A stretch of 5,728 nt of DNA, taken from assembly GCA_031266315.1 (NCBI GenBank), contig JAISBG010000836.1, positions 1 to 5,728 on the forward strand, given 5' to 3'. Made by a program: the position numbers and the translations under genes. Source of the stretch: Planctomycetaceae bacterium (GTDB lineage Bacteria > Planctomycetota > Planctomycetia > Pirellulales > Thermoguttaceae). Of the stretch, positions 1 through 4,278 are shown one piece after another. The first letter of the stretch is position 1. Each line of letters begins with the position of its first letter. The notes beneath the pieces were generated by a model. The model had not been told where the DNA came from, did not search any database, and saw nothing but the letters and a program-made list of their open reading frames with translations.

Positions 1-14
1 CCTTATGATTACCA

Positions 15-60
15 ATTTGACGATTCCGATGGAAAACACCTAATCCGGTAGAATCAGAAA
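15..60 (-). repeat. Dispersed repeat, left copy (inverted relative to the copy at 5680-5725)
   Basis: This block aligns without gaps to the reverse complement of 5680-5725, with 41 of 46 positions identical by hand count. The innermost 28 bases (33-60) differ at one position only. The conserved core is ACACCTAATCC, three variable bases, then AGAATCAGAAA. The same core appears at 3738-3762 in the plus orientation. CTAATCC and GAATCAG are imperfect inverted repeats of each other, so the core is itself a weak dyad. No transposase lies between the two edge copies, so a dispersed intergenic repeat is likelier than transposon ends. Confidence 0.75.
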
Positions 61-151
61 CTTTTAACAAATAGCAAAGATTATTTTTTGACAAGATAGA
101 CATATATTACGTAAGTCATAAAATTGGTACTTTTTTGATCATTCACGGAGT

Positions 152-191
152 AGCCCGATAGGGCTTCATTTCGATAACCGCAGTCCGGTTA
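152..191. repeat. Two adjacent small hairpins
   Basis: AGCCC-GATA-GGGCT (152-165) and TAACCG-CAGTC-CGGTTA (175-191) are perfect short inverted repeats. A third weak stem (CCTG-AAAGG-CAGG, 210-222) follows. Together they could fold as a small structured RNA between about 145 and 240, but I recognise no known RNA family. There is no U-tract that would make either hairpin a clear terminator. Confidence 0.4.
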
Positions 192-260
192 GGAACTAAA
201 AAGCCGCTACCTGAAAGGCAGGATTTTAATCTCTGCTAGTGCTTAAAATAAAAACCCTAT

Positions 261-491
261 AGGTATATCCCTTTCACAATTAGGGATGTCCTTTTTCTAA
301 TTAGGGACAACCCTAAACCAATTAGGGACAACCCTTCGACCTCGAAGGGCAACCCTTTGACCTTGAAGGACAACCCTTTGACCTTGAAGGACAACCCTTC
401 GACCTTGAAGGGCGTCCCTTTTCACGTCAAGAAAATCCTTTTTAACGTTAGGGACGTCCTTTTTCACATCAAGGGAATCCCTATTCCGATT
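261..491. repeat. 21-bp tandem array, 11 units in exact register
   Basis: Eleven consecutive units begin at 261, 282, 303, 324, 345, 366, 387, 408, 429, 450 and 471. Every step is exactly 21 bp and no indels are seen. Central units (345-408) are nearly identical; outer ones diverge. A typical unit reads AAGGACAACCCTTTGACCTT, and it contains an AGG-N5-CCT dyad. A second dyad spans each unit junction, for example CCCTTCGA-CC-TCGAAGGG, perfect with 8-bp arms, at 332-349. Outer junctions change sequence yet stay partly palindromic (CTAATTAG, TAACGTTA). 21 bp is two helical turns, which would place every dyad on one DNA face. It is also seven codons. CRISPR is excluded because there are no unique spacers. 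Function unknown. Confidence 0.88.
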
Positions 492-516
492 CTAAAACGA
501 AATATTACACAAGAGA

Positions 517-617
517 TCAAGTTATATCAATAGTAGGATTGCAAGTTTTTCCTCCGCTTCTTTAGGGGCGGAGGAAAAACTTGCAATCCTACTGAAAGCT
601 CTGTAGGCATAACTTGA
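517..617. repeat. Long two-tier inverted repeat upstream of recA
   Basis: An outer 9-bp stem pairs TCAAGTTAT (517-525) with ATAACTTGA (609-617). Inside it, after an asymmetric internal loop (6 nt left, 15 nt right), a perfect 26-bp stem pairs 532-557 with 568-593 around a 10-nt apex (CTTCTTTAGG less its closing pairs). The inner arms contain a C/T-rich and a G/A-rich half (TTTTTCCTCCGC and its complement). Possible identities are a structured RNA or RNase III substrate, a miniature transposable element (no target duplication is evident), or a barrier separating an upstream transcript from recA. There is no terminal U-tract, so a simple intrinsic terminator is not favoured. The right outer arm overlaps the candidate recA -35 box. 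Confidence 0.85.
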
Positions 618-642
618 CAAATAATCAAGAATCAGTAAAAAT
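614..642 (+). promoter_or_regulatory. Candidate sigma-70 promoter of recA
   Basis: A perfect TTGACA (614-619) is followed after 17 nt by AAAAAT (637-642), which matches four of six positions of TATAAT. Transcription would begin near 650 and give a leader of about 57 nt before the ATG at 707. The -35 box overlaps the right arm of the long hairpin. The -10 is weak and planctomycete promoters are poorly characterised, so this is a positional inference. Confidence 0.45.
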
Positions 643-686
643 GAAGTTGGTAATTTCGGTTTAACCGTAACTTTTATAACTATAAC

Positions 687-704
687 ATTTAACTTGTGTT
701 AAAT
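687..704. promoter_or_regulatory. LexA-like dyad next to the recA start
   Basis: ATTTAAC-TTGT-GTTAAAT is a perfect inverted repeat with 7-bp arms and a 4-bp centre, ending two bases before the recA ATG. Its AAC-N4-GTT heart has the geometry of the Gram-positive SOS box (GAAC-N4-GTTC), although the flanking G/C are replaced by T/A. Position and gene make an SOS operator plausible. No lexA gene is in the window, and AT-rich palindromes also arise by chance. As RNA it could fold near the start codon. Confidence 0.42.
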
Positions 705-706
705 CC

Positions 707-1798
707 ATGCCCAAAAAAATTGCTGAAAAAACAAAATTCCTAAGCGAAAAACCAAACAAAATCAATAAAATTGAAATGGTTTATTCGAAGAATCCCGAAT
801 TGAAAAATGCTGTATCGCAAATCGAAAAAACATTCGGCGAAGGCGCCATCATGTCACTGGGACTCGATCGAACACCCAGCCTTTCCGGTGTTTCAACCGG
901 CAGCCTCTCCTTAGATATTGCCTTAGGCGGTTTCGGAGTACCGCGCGGAAGAATCGTTGAAATATTCGGTCCTGAATCCAGCGGTAAAACAACATTGACC
1001 TTACATATTGTTGCGCAAGCCCAGAAAGAAAGCGGTATCGCCGCATTCATTGATGCCGAACACGCACTTGATCCAAGTTGGGCAAAACGTCTTGGTGTTG
1101 ATCTCGAAAGCCTACTTGTTTCACAACCGGGAAGCGGTGAAGAAGCCATGCAAATCACAGAACTGCTCGTTAAATCCAATGCGGTTGATGTTATTGTTGT
1201 GGATTCGGTTGCGGCGTTGGTTCCTGAAAAAGAACTTAAAGGCGAAATTGGCGATTCTCATGTCGGGCTTCAGGCACGGCTGATGAGTCAAGCTCTTCGT
1301 AAACTAACCGGTATCATTGCTAAGAGCAAAACTTGTGTCATTTTTATCAACCAGATTCGTGAAAAAATTGGTGTTATGTTCGGCAATCCCGAAACAACAC
1401 CCGGAGGACGTGCGTTGAAATTTTACTGTTCTTGCCGGATTGATGTTCGTCGGGTTGGGCAAATCAAGGAAGGTGAGGCGGTCATTGGTCAACGAGTAAA
1501 GGCAAAAGTGGTGAAAAACAAAGTGGCTCCGCCGTTTCGTGCTGCGGAATTCGACATGATGCACAACAACGGAATTAGTTATGAAGGCGATATCCTCGAT
1601 CTTGCAACTGCACAAAAAATCATTGTCAAATCCGGTGCGTGGTTCCGTTACGGCGAACAACAACTTGGTCAGGGACGGGAAAAAACAAAACAATATTTGA
1701 AAGAAAATCCCGATTTTACAGAACAACTCAAAACAGAAATTCTGAACAAAATTCAGGAAAGTGGTGATGACCTATTTGCCGACGGTGCTGATGAATAG
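707..1798 (+). CDS. recA: RecA recombinase
   Basis: ATP-dependent DNA strand exchange protein that forms filaments on single-stranded DNA, drives homologous recombination and, with LexA, triggers the SOS response. The 363 aa are full length. Visible motifs are Walker A GPESSGKT (88-95, K94), catalytic E118 in IDAEHALD, Walker B VIVVDS (162-167), loop L1 with [17 protein letters not shown] (180-196), Q216 in FINQIR, and loop L2 with [13 protein letters not shown] followed by ALKFY (222-240). All align with E. coli RecA at a constant offset of 22. The N-terminus carries about 20 extra Lys/Asn-rich residues; an internal ATG at 776 (M24) is an alternative start, but the ATG at 707 begins a typical MPKK and is kept. 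No clear Shine-Dalgarno precedes it. The C-tail is short and acidic ([11 protein letters not shown]). A and V of the E. coli ALKFYASVR segment are cysteines here (C241, C243). ruvB follows in the same direction. Confidence 0.98.
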   Translation: MPKKIAEKTKFLSEKPNKINKIEMVYSKNPELKNAVSQIEKTFGEGAIMSLGLDRTPSLSGVSTGSLSLDIALGGFGVPRGRIVEIFGPESSGKTTLTLHIVAQAQKESGIAAFIDAEHALDPSWAKRLGVDLESLLVSQPGSGEEAMQITELLVKSNAVDVIVVDSVAALVPEKELKGEIGDSHVGLQARLMSQALRKLTGIIAKSKTCVIFINQIREKIGVMFGNPETTPGGRALKFYCSCRIDVRRVGQIKEGEAVIGQRVKAKVVKNKVAPPFRAAEFDMMHNNGISYEGDILDLATAQKIIVKSGAWFRYGEQQLGQGREKTKQYLKENPDFTEQLKTEILNKIQESGDDLFADGADE

Positions 1799-1881
1799 CA
1801 GAAAATGTGAATTGTTTCGGAAATAAACATGAATATTGTGCGTAAATATTGAACGTAAACGCAAGCAGTTACATTTATTTT

Positions 1882-2958
1882 ATGCCTAAAGAGATAGTTA
1901 TTGGTCCGCAGGACGGACAACAGAAACCGGCAGAACCAAACGCATCAAATCAATTTCATAACGAATTATCGTTGGAAGAAGACCGTGCATTGCGTCCGCA
2001 ACGGATGTCGGAAATGATTGGTCAGCGTGATGTTTTTGCTCGGCTTGAAATTTCGATTCGAGCCGCCCAAAAACGTCGGGAACCACTCGGTCATGTTCTT
2101 TTTGACGGTCCGCCGGGACTCGGTAAAACAACTTTTGCAACATGTATTCCGCGTGAACTTGGCGTTCCTCTTCAAATTGGAAATGGCGCAACACTTAAAT
2201 CACCGAAAGATGTTGTTCCGTATCTGACCAATGCCGAAGAAAATTCTGTACTGTTTATTGATGAAATTCACCGGATGCAAAAATCGGTTGAAGAATTTTT
2301 GTATCCGGCAATGGAAGATTTTCGGATTGATTTGACGCTCGGCGAAGGTGTGAACGCCCGGACGTTGAATATTCAACTCAAACCGTTCACGCTTATCGGC
2401 GCAACAACCCGAACCGGTTTAATTTCCGCACCGCTTCGGGATCGTTTTCAAATGCGGGAACATCTTGATTTTTACACGATTGATGAACTTGCGGTGATTG
2501 TCCGCCGTAGTGCAGGAAAATTAAATGTACGAATAGATGATGATGCGGCTTATGAGGTAGCGTTTCGTAGTCGCGGAACACCGCGTCTGGCAAATAACCG
2601 TCTTCGTTGGGTTCGTGATTTTGCGGATGCGAAAGCAAACGGGACAATAACGTTACGGGTTGCGGTGGATGCGTTGGACATGCAAGGGATTGACCGGCTT
2701 GGGCTTGATCCGCAAGACCGAAAATTTTTGGAAACAATGTTACGGGTTTTTCGCGGCGGACCGGTTGGAATTGAATCGGTGGCTCACACAATGAATGTCG
2801 CGCCGGATACACTGGTTGATGAAGTAGAACCCTTCATGCTCCGCAGTGAACTTCTTATTCGTACACCGCGCGGCAGACGTCTCACCGAAAAAGGTTTCCG
2901 ACATCTCGGAGCCAATCCCGCCGATTTTGAAGAGTCGTCGCTCTTTTCATTGATGTAA
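1882..2958 (+). CDS. ruvB: RuvB, Holliday junction branch migration helicase
   Basis: AAA+ motor of the RuvAB complex, which drives branch migration of Holliday junctions during recombination repair. From the ATG at 1882 the protein is 358 aa. Motifs: Walker A GPPGLGKTT (76-84), Walker B DEIHR (127-131), YPAMEDF (141-147), sensor 1 GATTR (173-177), arginine-finger/box VII region PLRDRF (184-189), sensor 2 region RGTPRLAN (231-238), and winged-helix DNA-binding tail with RTPRGRRLT (327-335). The frame opens at a TTG (1849), but that adds NVNASSYIYF, unlike any RuvB N-terminus I know; the ATG giving MPKEIVIG is preferred. No Shine-Dalgarno is visible. Where many RuvBs have TSGPAL after Walker A, this one has GNGATL. 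It lies 83 nt after recA without an evident terminator, so cotranscription is possible. ruvA and ruvC are not in the window. Confidence 0.97.
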   Translation: MPKEIVIGPQDGQQKPAEPNASNQFHNELSLEEDRALRPQRMSEMIGQRDVFARLEISIRAAQKRREPLGHVLFDGPPGLGKTTFATCIPRELGVPLQIGNGATLKSPKDVVPYLTNAEENSVLFIDEIHRMQKSVEEFLYPAMEDFRIDLTLGEGVNARTLNIQLKPFTLIGATTRTGLISAPLRDRFQMREHLDFYTIDELAVIVRRSAGKLNVRIDDDAAYEVAFRSRGTPRLANNRLRWVRDFADAKANGTITLRVAVDALDMQGIDRLGLDPQDRKFLETMLRVFRGGPVGIESVAHTMNVAPDTLVDEVEPFMLRSELLIRTPRGRRLTEKGFRHLGANPADFEESSLFSLM

Positions 2959-3055
2959 AAATGTAAATTTGTACAAAATTTTATGCCAAAGAGTTGGCGG
3001 TTCTCCCTACTTGCCGGTATGGTATTCTTCGATTAGAATAATCGCCCTTCGCGTG

Positions 3056-3084
3056 TTTAGAGATCACTTTATTTTAATGATAAT
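3056..3084 (+). promoter_or_regulatory. Candidate promoter for the 119-aa membrane protein gene
   Basis: TTTAGA (3056-3061) and GATAAT (3079-3084) are separated by 17 nt. They match the sigma-70 consensus at four and five of six positions. Transcription would start near 3091, about 36 nt before the ATG at 3127. A small inverted repeat TATTCT-TCGATT-AGAATA (3023-3040) lies just upstream. Chance matches of this quality are common in AT-rich DNA. Confidence 0.35.
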
Positions 3085-3126
3085 AGTTCTTCTCCGTAAA
3101 ATTTGAATTTCAATCGGACAGATTCC

Positions 3127-3486
3127 ATGATTAAAAAATATTTGTTTTATTTATTCCGTTGGCAACTTTCAACCCCTATATTAGCCCTTGTTTTATGGGC
3201 GTTGCGGGGTTATAACGACTGGATAGTTACAGTAATTGCCAATTTGCTGGGAGGTTTGATTTTCTTTTGGGTGGATCGTTTCATCTTCAGAGTTGAATAC
3301 AGGAATCCTTTGTGGGAAATCAAGGATGACATTGTTTGTGTCAACTGCGGAAAAATCTGCAAAGGTTACCGCTTGGTAAAAACCTCCAACTATGACCGCC
3401 TCAACGATAAACATCCTGAATTTCGTTGCGCAGCGTGTTCCGAAGAAAAAATTAAACAACTAAATAATCGCGGCGTTATCGTATAA
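3127..3486 (+). CDS. Small membrane protein with C-terminal CxxC...CxxC putative zinc ribbon
   Basis: A 119-aa protein of unknown function. The N-terminal half has a hydrophobic stretch (about 13-27, STPILALVLWAL) and a second one (about 32-50, WIVTVIANLLGGLIFFWVD), ending in a basic RFIFR. The second segment recalls GtrA-like small membrane proteins (ANLLGGLxFFxxxRFxF). The soluble C-terminal half holds CVNC (71-74) plus C78 and CAAC (101-104), a spacing suited to a metal-binding ribbon. I recall similar proteins as conserved hypotheticals in Planctomycetes and other phyla, but cannot name a function. The frame opens at a TTG (3103), but the ATG at 3127 giving MIKKYLFYLFRWQ is the natural start. 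It has its own candidate promoter and is probably not part of the recA-ruvB unit, being 168 nt downstream. Confidence 0.85.
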   Translation: MIKKYLFYLFRWQLSTPILALVLWALRGYNDWIVTVIANLLGGLIFFWVDRFIFRVEYRNPLWEIKDDIVCVNCGKICKGYRLVKTSNYDRLNDKHPEFRCAACSEEKIKQLNNRGVIV

Positions 3487-3526
3487 AAGAAAAATTGTAA
3501 CTATTCAGTTGTGTGATGAACATTCA

Positions 3527-3563
3527 TTTTCTGTCCCGTTAGGGACAATATGTTGGTAGAAAA
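3527..3563. repeat. GTCCC/GGGAC hairpin with conserved-looking flank
   Basis: TGTCCC-GTTA-GGGACA (3532-3547) is a perfect 6-bp stem-loop. It is bracketed by TTTTCT (3527-3532) and AGAAAA (3558-3563), with ATATGTTGGTAG between the stem and the right bracket. Hairpins of the form GTCCC...GGGAC followed by TGTTGGTAGAAA seem familiar to me as intergenic repeats in environmental bacterial genomes, but I cannot verify this. It lies 40 nt after the 119-aa gene. It lacks a U-tract, so it is not a typical terminator. Confidence 0.5.
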
Positions 3564-3567
3564 ACTA

Positions 3568-3682
3568 AACAACCTCAGTAGCCTCATGGACTTCCCCAAA
3601 CCAACCTCATTACCTCATTGATAATTTTTAATGAGGTAATGGAGGTTAGGATATTTGGGTCATTTTTACTACTGAAGTTGTT
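3568..3682. repeat. Composite inverted repeat, about 115 nt
   Basis: The outer arms AACAACCTCAGTAG (3568-3581) and CTACTGAAGTTGTT (3669-3682) pair at 13 of 14 positions. An intermediate CCCAAA (3595-3600) can pair with TTTGGG (3654-3659). The inner 17-bp stem (3603-3619 with 3630-3647) is perfect apart from one bulged G and has a 10-nt loop. Arms are built from CCTCATT/AATGAGG words, which also recur nearby (3582-3587, 3692-3700). The layout of outer stem, asymmetric middle and long inner stem parallels the element at 517-617, though sequence is not shared. It could be a structured RNA or a miniature mobile element; no flanking duplication is evident. Confidence 0.75.
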
Positions 3683-3737
3683 TCGTGAGAGAAATGAGGT
3701 TGCGAAAACTTGATTTCGATCCTTTGAAGAATACCAA

Positions 3738-3762
3738 TTTCTGATTCTGCAGGATTAGGTGT
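3738..3762 (+). repeat. Dispersed repeat, internal copy
   Basis: This is the plus-strand form of the core seen at both window edges: TTTCTGATTCT, three variable bases (GCA here), then GGATTAGGTGT. Both conserved halves are identical to the edge copies while the three central bases differ in all three. It is preceded by TACCAATTT (3732-3740), a word also present at 10-18 near the left copy. The sequence beyond GGTGT does not match the other copies. Confidence 0.7.
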
Positions 3763-3803
3763 CCAAGCATTGGAAAGTTCGTTTTAAATGCGAAAAGAGG
3801 TGG

Positions 3804-3827
3804 GCAATCCGCCCGCTGGGCGGTTGC
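3804..3827. repeat. GC-rich hairpin
   Basis: GCAA-T-CCGCCC, loop GCT, then GGGCGG-TTGC forms a 10-bp stem with a single bulged base. It may extend by two further G-C pairs beyond a second bulge. It is followed by a short GCCG...CGGC (3828-3841). There is no U-tract, so termination is not obvious; it may belong to a larger structured element reaching 3911. Confidence 0.5.
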
Positions 3828-3911
3828 GCCGGTTGACTCGGCATTGACTCCAAAACGGAAGGCAACACCATTTGCTGTAGTTAATCTAATTCACAGCCGG
3901 CTAACGCCGAC

Positions 3912-3992
3912 GCGACCTTTTAGCAAAAGGTCGCCTACCTACGAAAGGTTGCCCACCTTTTGAGTTTTATCCATAAGGTCACCTACCTTATG
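3912..3992. repeat. Cluster of three AAGGT/ACCTT palindromes
   Basis: There are three consecutive dyads: GCGACCTTTT-AGC-AAAAGGTCGC (3912-3934, perfect 10-bp arms), AAAGGT-TGCCC-ACCTTT (3944-3960) and CATAAGGT-CACCT-ACCTTATG (3972-3992, perfect 8-bp arms). The word AGGTYRCCYACCT occurs at 3928, 3946 and 3976, and a decayed fourth (TTGCCTAC) at 3994. On the minus strand the units read as KVG(D/N)L codons but are interrupted by a stop. The AAGG-N5-CCTT layout matches that of the 21-bp array at 261-491. Spacing here is irregular (18 and 30 bp). Confidence 0.75.
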
Positions 3993-4009
3993 ATTGCCTA
4001 CTTTTAACG

Positions 4010-4080
4010 AAAATTCCGCAATGTTCAGAAAAATTGCTCTTGATCAGTTTTTGTGTCATTGTTATAGTCCTGAAAGTTCC
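4010..4080 (+). repeat. Promoter/leader direct repeat, upstream copy
   Basis: The first 40 bases (4010-4049) match 4202-4241 at 34 positions by hand alignment. With small gaps the similarity continues to about 4080 (GTCCTGAAAGTTCC against TTCCTATGAAAGGATTCC). The downstream copy is the immediate leader of the secreted-protein gene. The upstream copy ends in non-coding sequence, so it looks like the remnant leader of a lost tandem paralogue or a duplicated regulatory region. Confidence 0.65.
4040..4068 (+). promoter_or_regulatory. Candidate sigma-70 promoter
   Basis: TTGATC (4040-4045), a 17-nt spacer and TATAGT (4063-4068) make the best promoter match in the window: four of six and five of six consensus positions at ideal spacing. 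Transcription would start near 4075 and give a leader of about 200 nt before the ATG at 4279. The equivalent position in the downstream copy has TTGACC (4232-4237), but only TAATTC as a -10. Confidence 0.5.
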
Positions 4081-4201
4081 AAAGTTTTTCGTTTAGGAAC
4101 CTAAGGGACAATAATCCTTCAATAAAAAAACTCCTGTGATTAAAAATGAATCTTTTAGGGATTCCTTAAAAATTATTTTTTTAGAAATTTTCTACTCCCC
4201 A

Positions 4202-4275
4202 AAAATTCCGAAACGCTCAGAAAAATTGTTCTTGACCCGTTCGGAGTTTCGCCGTAATTCCTATGAAAGGATTCC
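4202..4275 (+). repeat. Promoter/leader direct repeat, gene-proximal copy
   Basis: Counterpart of 4010-4080. It carries a -35-like TTGACC (4232-4237), a poor -10 and, near its end, the Shine-Dalgarno-like GAAAGGA (4265-4271) used by the following gene. The upstream copy retains GAAAG but has lost the GGA. Confidence 0.6.
4265..4271 (+). promoter_or_regulatory. Ribosome binding site of the secreted STN-repeat protein
   Basis: GAAAGGA lies 7 nt before the ATG at 4279, a good Shine-Dalgarno position. It is the only clear one among the four genes here and fixes the start at 4279. An ATG at 4263 overlaps it but is out of frame. Confidence 0.65.
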
Positions 4276-4278
4276 GCT

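Larger units (their letters stand above)
1..706. other. Gene-free, repeat-rich region upstream of recA
   Basis: No convincing conventional gene lies here on either strand. In order it holds an edge inverted repeat (15-60), two small hairpins (152-191), a 21-bp tandem array (261-491), a long hairpin (517-617), a candidate recA promoter (614-642) and a dyad next to the recA start (687-704). The stretches 62-150 and 192-250 are AT-rich and show nothing I can name. A TTGACA at 88-93 has no well-spaced -10 partner. The array is open in one plus-strand frame from 252 to 533, but that frame has no ATG, GTG or TTG before its middle, so it is not annotated as a CDS. Confidence 0.75.
3487..4278. other. 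Gene-free, structure-rich intergenic region
   Basis: No credible gene is seen on either strand over 792 bp. It contains a GTCCC/GGGAC hairpin (3527-3563), a composite inverted repeat (3568-3682), a copy of the edge repeat (3738-3762), a GC-rich hairpin (3804-3827), a cluster of AAGGT/ACCTT dyads (3912-3992), and two diverged copies of a promoter/leader segment (4010-4080 and 4202-4275). The part from 3790 to 3935 is visibly more GC-rich than its surroundings. A single DnaA-box-like TTATCCATA at 3967-3975 is isolated and overlaps a dyad, so it is not called an origin. Confidence 0.75.

Noticed and set aside
145..235. yybP-ykoY-like manganese riboswitch suggested by GGAGTAGCC and AAAGGCAGGATTTT
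   Set aside because: Only short words match; the expected stems and the closing pairing with GGAGTAG are not evident, and no gene follows within 450 nt.
261..491. CRISPR array
   Set aside because: The units are contiguous 21-bp tandem repeats with no unique spacers, and no cas gene is present.
1304..1726. Minus-strand open frame inside recA
   Set aside because: It is a shadow of a clear, motif-complete recA and resembles no protein I recognise.
1829..1852. Seven-codon leader peptide (MNIVRKY) between recA and ruvB
   Set aside because: Too short, no ribosome site and no attenuator-like structure beyond AATATT words expected by chance.
1849..1881. TTG start for ruvB
   Set aside because: It adds residues unlike known RuvB N-termini; the in-frame ATG at 1882 gives a normal start.
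3103..3126. TTG start for the 119-aa membrane protein
   Set aside because: An ATG at 3127 gives the natural MIKKYLFYLFRWQ start; the extension is polar and unsupported by a ribosome site.
3967..3975. DnaA box TTATCCATA
   Set aside because: A single box with one mismatch, no cluster, no AT-rich unwinding region in context, and it overlaps a palindrome explained by another repeat.
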